From the IMG/VR virus record IMGVR_UViG_3300048587_001144, positions 1 through 43,052 of that record: a DNA stretch of 43,052 nucleotides. The stretch is one strand, 5' to 3'. The stretch is from a virus. Made by a program: the position numbers and the translations under genes. The notes under the pieces were generated by a model that saw only the letters and a list, made by a program, of their open reading frames with translations, was not told where the DNA came from and ran no database searches. Positions within the stretch are counted from its first letter, which is position 1, and the number at the start of each line of letters is the position of its first letter. Of the stretch, positions 16,673 through 24,267 are shown in pieces.

Positions 16673-19291
16673 TTATGCCGACACCCAAACCAGGGGACGC
16701 AGAAAGCCATTCGATCGAACCGCCGTCGACTCCGCGCACCCCATGTCCCACGCTCCACCAAGGAACGGTCGCCCATGAACGTCAGTCGAACCGATGACCC
16801 CCGTCCCACCAAGCCCGTCCACGTCCTGAGCGTCCCCCAGGTGAACCGCTTGGTCATAGCTGTTGAGGTTTGGCGCGCTAGAGGACTTCTTGTTCGTGCC
16901 AAGGCTCGCCCATGTCGTCGTCGGAAAACGCGTATCCCAGTTGTTAGGAGCCGTGTTGACATCCGTTGGCTTCTGAATGAACGAATTCGCGATCGTGTTC
17001 GTCGTGCTGTTGGCGGTCGTTCCGAGCCCGATCGCTCCCGCTCCTCCCGTCACGAAAATCGTGTTCGTGATCGCGTATTGCTGGTTGGCGGAAGTCCCCG
17101 TATTGCTCAAGTTGAAATAAGGGTTTGCCCCGGAGAGAACCCGGAATAGACATTGAGCGACCGTTCCGGTCCAGGGTCCGCCGGTTGATCGAAATACTCG
17201 CATCATGCCGACACCCGTCGACGAAGATCGATAGGTGAGCCGGCATCCTCTGACGAGGACGTTCCCATCGTTTGCATCGAGCATGATGTCGGAACCTGTC
17301 GTCGCGGAGTAAAGATCCGACCCGATCCACTTGCTTGTGATCGTCGACGTTGTGTAGACCATCGGCCGACCGGTCGTATAGGTCTTGATCGTGGAGCAGA
17401 CGACGGACTTGATCGCGTCGAACACCCCCGCCGCCTGGAAGTCGCAGAAGTGGAGGAATGAGGGGTTGTTCGGCCCGCTCCCTGTGACGTTGATCCCGAT
17501 CACCGTTACGAAGTTGGCGGGATAGGATCGGCAAAAGAGGAGATAGTCCGGCGAACTCGGCCCGTCTGAGGCGACACGCGTCGTCGTTCCTGTGGTGAGG
17601 TTCCCAAACGAACATCCCCAAAGGGCCATGATCCCGCCGCTGTGGTTCGTCACGATCTGGGCATCATTTCGCGACCCGTTCCCGTCGAGATAGTTCCCGA
17701 TCTGGTGGAGCGTGCAGGAGCCCGCTCCCTGATTGTTCGCGGCGGTCAGATCGTCAGCGGCGCCCGAGAAGTTGCACCATGCCGCATAGTTGACCGATGT
17801 CCCACTGAAGCATTGCCACTTGATCGAGGTGTCGCCCCCTGTGGTGGCATTCGTGTTGATCGAAACGATCGCCCCCGTGACCACGCAGCCGATCGTGTGA
17901 CATGTCGACCCGTACGAGAGGCGGAATTCGATCATCCCGTCGGGCGATCCGAGCTCCGTCAGAACAACTTGCCCCGTGATATCCCACGTCACATTTTTGA
18001 TGATCCACGAAACGGCGCTCGTCCCGTTGTAGAGCTGGCAATACCATTGCCCCCCTTCGGTCCCCGGATTCGCGACGCGGAAGATGACGTCCTTCCCCCC
18101 GCTGGCCGTCACGATGCGACGGTTCTTGCTCATGGCGGACCCATAACTGTTGATCCGCATCCAGAAAGAGCTTCCGGCCGCCTGAAGGTCGTAGACTCCC
18201 GCGATCATTCGGACTTCGACGTTGTCGCTGGCGTCATTCATCGCCGTTTTGAACTCGGCAACGGTCGAAACGGTGATTACCTTGCTTGCGGTGAACGATG
18301 GCTCCCACACGATTCCCGCATCGGTCGCCAGGTTCGCCCCCGCCGGCGTCGAGACGGTGAGAGTCGCCGTATCGATTGAGGCGAGGAATAGGACCGGATA
18401 GCGGCACTCGACGACGATCGGTTGATTCTCGGGAATGTGAATGTGACGAACGGGCGTCACGTTGACCCCGCCATCCCATTCGACGAGGAAGATGTCCCGC
18501 TTTACAGCGGCGGGAGCGATTCCGAACCGTTGAAACTCCCCATCGAAGGCGATGCACGCGCGAGCCGGCGTGTAGAGGTTCGGAGGACAACGGTCGAGGC
18601 TGATCGTTCCCGTCTTGCCACTCGGAGCGACTTGGGCCTGCCCAATCGTCGCGACCGCCTTGAGTGGGAGCGTCCCGTTGACTAGGCTGTTCGAATTGCG
18701 GGCGTTCGTGGCCGCACCGAACGCGATGGTCTCTCCGTCGACGTCCTGAAGGCAGTAGCAGCCCCACGAGAGGACTTCGACCTCCTTAACGGCGGCGGAC
18801 CCGACTTTGACGTACAGGACTGCTTTCTCGGTCGCGAGCCCCAGATCGCCGACATAAATCATCAGCTCGGAGTAACCGACCGGCATCTCGATCGCGTTCC
18901 CTGTGTCCGGGGTTGTATCGGGTGTCACCGATGAGCCGCTGGTCGCAACCAGGGAGCGAACCGATTGAGCCTCCAGGGGCGGGTTCGGGTCGAGTTCCCC
19001 CGTCCGGCCGTACGGATCGGGGAAAATGGGGCTGATTGCGACGCGAGGAGTGATCCCGCGTAGCTTTTCGAAGTAGAACGCTACCCGATTGACCGGGAGA
19101 GGATCGAGCGATTCCTTTGGCGGACCGTAGAACTCTTGGTTGAGGCGATAGCGGGCGACCTTTTTCTGATTTCGCCGTTCCGACAAATGGTGCCACCATC
19201 GCCCGACCGGATCCTTTAGGCGAAAGAGCGACTCCGTCTCGATCGCTTTCCTCAATCGCTTCCTAGTCGTGGGTCGCTCTTTCGTGATCAT
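16673..19291 (-). CDS. Right-handed beta-helix protein, probable tailspike
   Basis: 872 residues. The N-terminal 90 residues are charged and helical (RKRLRKAIETESLF), a plausible virion-attachment domain. From about 330 onward the sequence is a series of short strand-turn repeats rich in Asn, Ser, Thr, Gly and Cys (AEFKTAMNDASDNVEVRMIAGVYDL then many I-x-N and G-x-x-F turns), which is the right-handed parallel beta-helix style of tailspikes and polysaccharide-degrading adhesins. The end, DVDGLGGTGVIGSTDVHGRPFLGGAWDMG, resembles choice-of-anchor or beta-helix closing motifs. The ATG overlaps the upstream stop (ATGA) with GAGG before it. The target is unknown. Confidence 0.75.
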   Translation of the reverse strand: MITKERPTTRKRLRKAIETESLFRLKDPVGRWWHHLSERRNQKKVARYRLNQEFYGPPKESLDPLPVNRVAFYFEKLRGITPRVAISPIFPDPYGRTGELDPNPPLEAQSVRSLVATSGSSVTPDTTPDTGNAIEMPVGYSELMIYVGDLGLATEKAVLYVKVGSAAVKEVEVLSWGCYCLQDVDGETIAFGAATNARNSNSLVNGTLPLKAVATIGQAQVAPSGKTGTISLDRCPPNLYTPARACIAFDGEFQRFGIAPAAVKRDIFLVEWDGGVNVTPVRHIHIPENQPIVVECRYPVLFLASIDTATLTVSTPAGANLATDAGIVWEPSFTASKVITVSTVAEFKTAMNDASDNVEVRMIAGVYDLQAAGSSFWMRINSYGSAMSKNRRIVTASGGKDVIFRVANPGTEGGQWYCQLYNGTSAVSWIIKNVTWDITGQVVLTELGSPDGMIEFRLSYGSTCHTIGCVVTGAIVSINTNATTGGDTSIKWQCFSGTSVNYAAWCNFSGAADDLTAANNQGAGSCTLHQIGNYLDGNGSRNDAQIVTNHSGGIMALWGCSFGNLTTGTTTRVASDGPSSPDYLLFCRSYPANFVTVIGINVTGSGPNNPSFLHFCDFQAAGVFDAIKSVVCSTIKTYTTGRPMVYTTSTITSKWIGSDLYSATTGSDIMLDANDGNVLVRGCRLTYRSSSTGVGMMRVFRSTGGPWTGTVAQCLFRVLSGANPYFNLSNTGTSANQQYAITNTIFVTGGAGAIGLGTTANSTTNTIANSFIQKPTDVNTAPNNWDTRFPTTTWASLGTNKKSSSAPNLNSYDQAVHLGDAQDVDGLGGTGVIGSTDVHGRPFLGGAWDMGCAESTAVRSNGFLRPLVWVSA

Positions 19292-19611
19292 CCATCACCT
19301 CGTCGAACACTATGTTGATGAATCGCGGCGGCACGTAATCGGGTTCGCTTCAAAGGAACGTCAGCAATCGACTTCCACAGGAATCGATGCTTGAAGGCGT
19401 CGTAGGTCCAAGATTCCATCCATGCGAAGTCGACGGTTCGAAGCTCTGAATGGCTGTAACTGAGAACGGACTCTCGGAAGGCTTGAAGGCATTCCTCTTG
19501 CGTCACTCCCATCGCAAACAAGAATTCCTGATCGTCATGAGTCATCCCCATGACGCGGTAATTCTTTTCGTGGTGAGTGTTTTGCTTTGGAAGCTTCATC
19601 CAAGCGATCAC
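19288..19611 (-). CDS. Hypothetical protein upstream of the spike gene
   Basis: 107 residues from a GTG (19611) with GGGA upstream, or 103 from an ATG at 19599 (MKLPKQNTHHEKNY). Central QEECLQAFRESVLSYSHSEL and aromatic-rich TVDFAWMESWTYDAFKHRFLW suggest a small helical globular protein. It has no signal peptide, Cys cluster or known motif. It is translationally coupled to the spike gene through ATGA, so it may be a spike chaperone or virion accessory. The function is unknown. Confidence 0.55.
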   Translation of the reverse strand: MIAWMKLPKQNTHHEKNYRVMGMTHDDQEFLFAMGVTQEECLQAFRESVLSYSHSELRTVDFAWMESWTYDAFKHRFLWKSIADVPLKRTRLRAAAIHQHSVRRGDG

Positions 19612-19629
19612 GCAATGTTCCCGGGATTA

Positions 19630-19663
19630 AATCACGGACGAAGATCAAGCCTCATCCGTGATT
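19630..19663 (-). terminator. Likely intrinsic terminator after the Ig-like gene
   Basis: AATCACGGA (19630-19638) and TCCGTGATT (19655-19663) are perfect 9-bp arms. On the minus strand the stem extends by five more pairs including G-T wobbles, leaving a 6-nt loop, and it is followed by TTTAAT. It lies 34 bp after the stop of the Ig-like gene, separating that gene from the spike and terminase operon. Confidence 0.6.
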
Positions 19664-19696
19664 CTTGGTGGTGCTATTCAGTCTGATCAGGATCGA

Positions 19697-20143
19697 CTAC
19701 GCTGCGGTGACACGACGTAGATCGAGGTTCTTTGGCGGCCCAGGCTTGACCGTCACATCAACAAGACCGACCTGCGAAGGGTCATCAGCCGAAGCAATCG
19801 CGACAACGGTGTGGGTGGCTGGACCCTTCGCAACGGCGGTGTACTTTCCTGCCTCTGACCCCTCGGTAAAAGTAATGACGTTCTCATCGACCTCGGTGAA
19901 GGTGAGGCGGACTGGCACGGGGCCGATCTCATTGCCCTTCTCATCGGTTGCGACAACTTCCACTTCGACAGACGAATCAGGGCCGGCAGCATCCATGGTG
20001 AAACCCATGATGTGTTTTCTCCTTTTGCTGAGAGTTCCATAACAGGTCACGCCCGCGACACGCACGCGGACGCGTAATGGCTTGGATCGAAAGCACGCCG
20101 TTTCGCCGATGGTCAGGTCAACGAATCCCTTCAATCGAATCAC
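19697..20143 (-). CDS. Ig-like beta-sandwich protein with two possible starts
   Basis: The last 100 residues form one Ig-like/Big-type domain: SVEVEVVATDEKGNEIGPVPV, then GKYTAVAKGPATHTVVA and VDVTVKPGPPKNLDL. Such domains decorate phage capsids and tails or attach to host surface glycans. A GTG at 20143 has GGGAG 7 bases upstream and adds 45 basic residues (RLKGFVDL...KPLRVRVRV). An ATG at 20008 has AAGGAG 10 bases upstream and gives the domain alone. Both starts look usable, so two isoforms may be made. Confidence 0.65.
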   Translation of the reverse strand: MIRLKGFVDLTIGETACFRSKPLRVRVRVAGVTCYGTLSKRRKHIMGFTMDAAGPDSSVEVEVVATDEKGNEIGPVPVRLTFTEVDENVITFTEGSEAGKYTAVAKGPATHTVVAIASADDPSQVGLVDVTVKPGPPKNLDLRRVTAA

Positions 20144-20146
20144 GAT

Positions 20147-20380
20147 CTAGCTCCCGATGATGTCGTGTTTCGAGCAAAGCTCTTTATGCCATGCGGAAAT
20201 GGCATGTTCGTAACGCGTCTGCGGGGCAAGCTCTTCGCCACGAGAGCTTTTGGCACGCCACTTTCCCTCGGTGAAATTGATTTCCCATTCATCGGGTGAC
20301 CAAGCGATGAGATAGCGGTACAGCACATGGGCACATTGCTCGATGGAGACATCGTGCATGAACGCGTGTGGCTTGCTCAT
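20147..20380 (-). CDS. Small hypothetical protein
   Basis: 77 residues, charged and Trp-rich: EQCAHVLYRYLIAWSPDEWEINF, then TRYEHAISAWHKELCSKHD. The composition is soluble and helical, with no membrane segment and no recognised family. The ATG follows the small membrane protein's stop by 3 bp, so it is part of the same operon (20.1-24.0 kb). The function is unknown. Confidence 0.55.
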   Translation of the reverse strand: MSKPHAFMHDVSIEQCAHVLYRYLIAWSPDEWEINFTEGKWRAKSSRGEELAPQTRYEHAISAWHKELCSKHDIIGS

Positions 20381-20383
20381 CGC

Positions 20384-20485
20384 TTATCCCCATAGTCGAT
20401 CGATGACATCTTTTGCCATCCACCCGATGACAGTGCCGAGAACGAAGGTGAGCAGGATCTCGATGAGCCGTTCAACGTTTACCAT
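20384..20485 (-). CDS. 33-residue single-span membrane peptide
   Basis: Direct translation gives MVNVERLIEILLTFVLGTV, then IGWMAKDVIDRLWG and a TAA. One hydrophobic helix (about residues 7-22) is flanked by charged ends. The ATG overlaps the end of the repeat protein gene by 7 bp. Size, topology and location beside the membrane-anchored peptidase suggest a holin, antiholin or accessory lysis peptide, but composition alone cannot tell. Confidence 0.5.
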   Translation of the reverse strand: MVNVERLIEILLTFVLGTVIGWMAKDVIDRLWG

Positions 20486-21024
20486 CGCCGACACGACGGG
20501 CAGTTGCCAAAGACAGGCACATCACTTAGTCGCACGGTCGATCTAACTTGCTTCCGCTCTGTGCTTCCAGGGAACGCATAGGTTCCGTTCGGGTAGAGCC
20601 AGACGCCAAGGGCTGTTCCGTGATCCGTTTCGAGCGATCGACACCATTTGGGCGATGGCTCCGAAGCGGGTGCAGTCGCTGGTGATGGTCGGCTGGGACA
20701 TTGCTCAGATCCGCAGATGCCGAGTTGACATCCGCACCCATTCACGCAGCCGCACGCGGACTGCTTTGGCTTCCAAGCCACTGGCATAGTCACCGCCCAC
20801 TCGACCTCATCCGCTTGAGTAGGCATCGTTACCGCCCACTCCGTCACATCAGCCTCATGGGCTGATGGCATAGTCACCGGCCACTCGATCTCATCCGCTT
20901 GAGTAGGCATCGTTACCGCCCACTCCGTCACATCAGCCTCATGGGCTGATGGCATAGTCACCGGCCACTCGATCTCGCTTGGCGACTGACCGAGGATGCA
21001 CGATAATACGATCGAGAGAATCAT
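20479..21024 (-). CDS. Secreted Cys-rich protein with EW-VTMP repeats
   Basis: 181 residues. The N-terminus (MILSIVLSCILGQS) looks like a short signal peptide, and Cys9 could also be lipidated. Residues 17-80 hold five near-copies of E-W-(P/A)-V-T-M-P, arranged as two 28-residue units plus a partial one, encoded by an 84-bp direct repeat. A Cys cluster (ACGCVNGCGCQLGICGSEQC) follows, then a C-terminal domain ending VFGNCPSCRRW. GGAGG precedes the ATG. The start lies inside the end of the peptidase gene (86-bp overlap), so the two are translated together. It may be an envelope-located partner of that peptidase; no family is recognised. Confidence 0.6.
   Translation of the reverse strand: MILSIVLSCILGQSPSEIEWPVTMPSAHEADVTEWAVTMPTQADEIEWPVTMPSAHEADVTEWAVTMPTQADEVEWAVTMPVAWKPKQSACGCVNGCGCQLGICGSEQCPSRPSPATAPASEPSPKWCRSLETDHGTALGVWLYPNGTYAFPGSTERKQVRSTVRLSDVPVFGNCPSCRRW
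20817..20984. repeat. 84-bp direct tandem repeat, two copies plus a partial
   Basis: The unit beginning GAGTAGGCATCGTTACCGCC runs 20817-20900 and again from 20901; the second copy is essentially identical to about 20976. A diverged third part lies at about 20783-20816. The 84 bp are 28 codons, so copy changes would keep the frame of the secreted protein but also cross the 3' end of the peptidase gene. Confidence 0.8.
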
Positions 21025-22114
21025 CTCGACTTTCCTCCCTAGCTGGGCCGGACATGATCACGTCCCACTCACGCGCGGGAAATCCGCTTGCATCGGAGAA
21101 GGCGAAACTGTCCTGCTGACTAACGATCCGTTGAACGGCTGAGGCACGGACCCAGAAACCACCGAGGGGAGCGCCGTCAATCGGCTTCTCGCACCAGTCT
21201 GGACCCCATGAATTCAGGATGAAGAAGCATGGCTCGGGTTGAAGGTCATACCCGATGATCACCATTTGGTGACCCCATGACCCTCGCGGGTCGCGGAAGA
21301 GCTTGCCACCCTTCTCGTAGGCACGACCCTCAAAGCCGACATTCGAGGCGATCGTGACGGGATAGCCGTTGATCAATGCGTCGCGAACTTCTTGCCATGA
21401 AGAGACTTGTGCAGCCGACTTCAAAAAGTTTGGCTTGGCGAGATCCGCGAATTGCTTTGGAGGTCCATGACAACCCCAGTCACGCGCGAGCGAGCCGGAG
21501 TAGGCGGGCACACCCGGGGCATCCGCTTGAAGAGCACCACCACCAGACTCGAGCAGCCATGCAGCCGCCCATGCTCCAACGGACCCGTCTGATCGGCAAC
21601 CGATTCGCCCTTGACCGATAACCACTCGCGATCCGGCGTAAATCCAAGGCGGAAAGATCTCATGCCATTCCTGATCCGAACCGGTCGCAATCTGAACAGC
21701 AAGAAGGTATTCGCACGCGTGAGCAGCACCGAATGAAACGCAATCACCGACGAGTTGCTTTTTCGTCGGGATGTGATGACCCAAAACCTTGATCGCCGCA
21801 TCCCACAGAACCGACCTACGGTCCTCGGTCACCCATTGACCGCCGTCGGCTCTTGAGATCAGAAAAGGGACGAAGCGCGCGGCCAGTCGCCTCCCTTCGC
21901 TCTTGGCGATCTCCTCGCCAGCCCATCCGCAAAGGGCTTGCTTCTGCTCCGAGGTCATCACCTGGAGCTGTGATTGTTCGGCCTCAGGATTGAAAGTCAG
22001 AAACGAATAGAGGACAGCCGCGCAAACCAGCGACACCATCCCCAGAGCGATGATCGCGAAAACCCTTAAGGCTCCGCGGCTCATTCGGGTCAGGTAACGA
22101 CGGATCGAGGTCAT
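20939..22114 (-). CDS. Membrane-anchored papain-like (C1) cysteine peptidase
   Basis: 391 residues. The catalytic set of a C1-type peptidase is visible: Gln120 and Cys125 in QLVGDCVSFG, His282 in GSWGHQMVIIGYD and Asn301 in FILNSWGPDW, in the canonical order and spacing. One membrane helix at about 17-40 (RVFAIIALGMVSLVCAAVLYSF, shortened) after a basic start implies an anchor with the enzyme outside the cytoplasm. It would cut proteins or cell-wall-linked peptides. Neighbouring genes encode small membrane and secreted proteins, so it is a candidate lysis or envelope enzyme. The gene overlaps the next by 86 bp, through the DNA repeat. Confidence 0.8.
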   Translation of the reverse strand: MTSIRRYLTRMSRGALRVFAIIALGMVSLVCAAVLYSFLTFNPEAEQSQLQVMTSEQKQALCGWAGEEIAKSEGRRLAARFVPFLISRADGGQWVTEDRRSVLWDAAIKVLGHHIPTKKQLVGDCVSFGAAHACEYLLAVQIATGSDQEWHEIFPPWIYAGSRVVIGQGRIGCRSDGSVGAWAAAWLLESGGGALQADAPGVPAYSGSLARDWGCHGPPKQFADLAKPNFLKSAAQVSSWQEVRDALINGYPVTIASNVGFEGRAYEKGGKLFRDPRGSWGHQMVIIGYDLQPEPCFFILNSWGPDWCEKPIDGAPLGGFWVRASAVQRIVSQQDSFAFSDASGFPAREWDVIMSGPAREESRDDSLDRIIVHPRSVAKRDRVAGDYAISP

Positions 22115-22166
22115 ATGTCAAAATCTCCCTTGATGTGATTCAGGCGGATTCAGGCAGAATCGAGAG

Positions 22167-23159
22167 CTACTTGGCGTTTGCGGCTCGATCAATGCCTTCA
22201 GCGATAGCGTTCCATGAGGTCACGTAGAACGATGTTTGCCGTTTCACGTCCGTGATCGATCGAACCTTGTCGCCGATCTGCGGACTAAGTGATGGCCATT
22301 GACCACCCGAAGCGGCGAGATACTCGATCGAAGCCTTTTGCAAGCCGGCCGGGTTGGCGTCGTATGTCTTCACAGTTCCATTGATCGTCAGTTTGATGGG
22401 CTGATTCTGGCTGAGTTGAGAGGAGGCAGAACGAAAGGCGGCGGCTACATCGTGCCCTTTCACTCGATCGACCATCGGGTACTTGGCAACGATCGCATAA
22501 GCCCATTTCGTCAAGCCGTGATCACCATCGGGAATATCAGGGTTGATTGGCCCAGGTGTTGGCGATGGAACATTTCCACCGAACGTGAAAACGTGTTCGG
22601 TCCGGATTTGCGAACCGTCGCGCGCGATCTCGATCAAAATCACTTTGTGGGTCGTTCCTGGTGGCCCCCATACTTCGAACTCGCCATCCTTGTTCGTCTG
22701 GTAGCCTCCTCGCTCTGGTTCCGGAGTGACGACCCAAACGGGGATCGATGTTTTCGGCAGGTCGGTTGCAGTGAAGCGAGCCACCCCCACGACGTCTGGG
22801 CCACTAATCGGCGCGGACAGAGCAACTGACGGAATAAAGAGAGCGAACAATAGGACGGCGGATGGAGGAGTCGGGTTTGAAAACAAGGTTCCCAAGAGAG
22901 GCAGGACCACCCGGATTACAAATGAAAGAATTGCCGTGATCGTCGCAAATCCAGCAGCCGACTGGCTCGCCGTGAACGCGTCCCGTGCGGACATAATCAC
23001 GTCATCTGCAGGCGTATTGACCCACTGATAGATCAGGGTCCCGAGATAAGCGAGGCCTGCATCAATCGCGACGATCAACCAAGCACGAATCCTCGTCCCA
23101 AGTTGATCCAAGGCCTGTTTGGTGACGAACCTTGCGAGCAGATTTTTGAAGAGTCCCAT
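22167..23159 (-). CDS. Multi-span membrane protein with extracytoplasmic domain
   Basis: 330 residues. Hydrophobic segments fall at about 26-47 (AWLIVAIDAGLAYLGTLIYQWV), 70-93 and 100-116; the last has a signal-like FALFIPSVALSAP and may be cleaved. A soluble C-terminus follows, with a beta-domain (VVTPEPERGGYQTNKDGEFEVWGPPGTT, shortened; a transthyretin- or CarboxypepD-like style) and a helical end (VDRVKGHDVAAAFRSASSQL). The N-terminal 95 residues could be a holin-like module. GAGGG precedes the ATG. It is the first gene of the membrane and lysis cluster. The function is unproven. Confidence 0.6.
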   Translation of the reverse strand: MGLFKNLLARFVTKQALDQLGTRIRAWLIVAIDAGLAYLGTLIYQWVNTPADDVIMSARDAFTASQSAAGFATITAILSFVIRVVLPLLGTLFSNPTPPSAVLLFALFIPSVALSAPISGPDVVGVARFTATDLPKTSIPVWVVTPEPERGGYQTNKDGEFEVWGPPGTTHKVILIEIARDGSQIRTEHVFTFGGNVPSPTPGPINPDIPDGDHGLTKWAYAIVAKYPMVDRVKGHDVAAAFRSASSQLSQNQPIKLTINGTVKTYDANPAGLQKASIEYLAASGGQWPSLSPQIGDKVRSITDVKRQTSFYVTSWNAIAEGIDRAANAK

Positions 23160-23243
23160 TCCATCCCTCGACGCTGAAAATGCGAATACAGTGTTGGTGT
23201 CGAGAGAATGATTGCAAATGAGGGTGGTCGGAATGAATAGGCC

Positions 23244-23262
23244 AGCTACTAGCCGAGTAGCT
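23244..23262 (-). terminator. Short perfect hairpin at a gene end
   Basis: AGCTACT (23244-23250) and AGTAGCT (23256-23262) form a perfect 7-bp stem with a 5-nt loop, overlapping the stop codon of the gene ending at 23262. No T run follows. It is possibly a weak terminator or an RNA stability element between the early-side and lysis-side genes. Confidence 0.4.
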
Positions 23263-23489
23263 CATTCGAAAAGCGATATTTGAGGGTTGGAGGAATGATC
23301 ATCTTCTTCAATTCCCACAAAGGTTTCAAGCATAGACTTCGAGTAGCCACATTTCGGGCAAGTCATCTGACAACGTCGTTCGTACTCCCCAAGTTGAATT
23401 TGATCGCGATCGGCATCCGATGATCGAAGACGACCACGTTTACACCTCCGGCAGAGCAGTCTTTTGGGAATAGGAACAATCCGTTTCAT
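23262..23489 (-). CDS. Zinc-ribbon hypothetical protein
   Basis: 75 residues with CRRCKRGRL (about 13-21) and CQMTCPKCGYSKSM (about 40-53), giving one C-x2-C...C-x2-C ribbon. The N-terminus is basic and the end acidic. The ATG overlaps the upstream stop as ATGA. It probably binds nucleic acid or is a small scaffold in the replication-side operon. No family name is certain. Confidence 0.6.
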   Translation of the reverse strand: MKRIVPIPKRLLCRRCKRGRLRSSDADRDQIQLGEYERRCQMTCPKCGYSKSMLETFVGIEEDDHSSNPQISLFE

Positions 23490-24004
23490 GCCACCGCCTG
23501 TTTGGGTTCCTCGTCATGTCGAGAGGGCTGCCACATCGATCCATCGGGCAGGTAGAAAGGTGCATGCCAACAAGATGGGTATTCTCCGGCGGGGATTGCG
23601 ACCCACCGTTTTCGCCCTCCATTTTTTAGTGGCGGATTTGGAACCATGTCGTCTGGACCCCAGAGGTAATTTCTCGCTTCATCGTAGTCATCCTTCGTGA
23701 TCGCGTGATCAAGCCCGTCTGTCCCCTCATAGATGATCCATACCGTCGGTGTGGAGGGTCGGTCCTCTCGCGGCGCGGCAGGTGGTTCGCTGGTCTGATT
23801 GTCTGGCTGGGATTTCTTTTCTCGGCCCTGCAGGTATTCAATAACCTCATCGCGTCTCTGCTTCAGCCCCTCGGTGTGAGAAGGGGTCATCCGCCCGGCA
23901 GGAGTGCAGCGAATTTTCTCCCCGGCAATGGAGAGGATGATTCCAGTGGCCTCGATTTCTGAGATCAGAGCTGAAATCGGCTGTTTTGGTGGCCATACAG
24001 ACAT
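23486..24004 (-). CDS. TubC-docking-like protein beside the origin-like region
   Basis: 172 residues. Residues about 5-58 (ISALISEIEATGIILSIAGEKI then TPSHTEGLKQRRDEVIEYL) resemble the small TubC N-terminal docking fold: helix, two strands, and a helix after a TP motif. I have seen this module in phage primase-like proteins. A Pro-rich linker (SEPPAAPREDRPSTP) leads to a C-terminal part with GAEYPSC-like and Trp-rich patches (actual: AGEYPSCWHAPFYLP). The ATG at 24004 has AGGAG 8 bases upstream, and an iteron lies between them. It could bind the primase-helicase; this is inferred from context. Confidence 0.55.
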   Translation of the reverse strand: MSVWPPKQPISALISEIEATGIILSIAGEKIRCTPAGRMTPSHTEGLKQRRDEVIEYLQGREKKSQPDNQTSEPPAAPREDRPSTPTVWIIYEGTDGLDHAITKDDYDEARNYLWGPDDMVPNPPLKNGGRKRWVAIPAGEYPSCWHAPFYLPDGSMWQPSRHDEEPKQAVA

Positions 24005-24267
24005 CAATCACACTCCTGATCACACATCAATCACACTGACCCAAAATTATAAACCCTTATTAAAAGCCAACTTAACCGATCAATCACACAATCCCATCAA
24101 TCACACCACCATAGAGACAGCTTGCGCGTGTGCGGGCGCGGGCGTGCATGCGTACGTGTAAGTCAGTAGTGGTGTGATTGTGTGATTGTGTGATTGATGT
24201 TTATAAGTGTTTATGTATTATTGTTTTATGTCATATTTATCAATCACACATCAATCACACAATCACA
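24005..24267. other. Candidate replication origin with ten 8-bp iterons
   Basis: The 263-bp gap holds CAATCACA at 24005, 24028, 24081, 24098, 24241, 24252 and 24260, and its complement TGTGATTG three times in perfect tandem at 24173-24196. AT-rich stretches flank them (24038-24075 and 24196-24240), and a GC-rich tract with alternating pur-pyr bases (gcgtgtgcg...gcatgcgtacgtg) sits between. Iterons plus AT-rich DNA beside a primase-helicase gene is the classic layout of a theta-type origin. The iterons also sit at the start of one gene and the end of another, so a regulatory role is possible too. Confidence 0.65.

Noticed and set aside
17642-18379. 245-residue plus-strand frame
   Set aside because: Antisense shadow of the beta-helix spike gene, very Arg/Asp-rich as expected from reverse frames.
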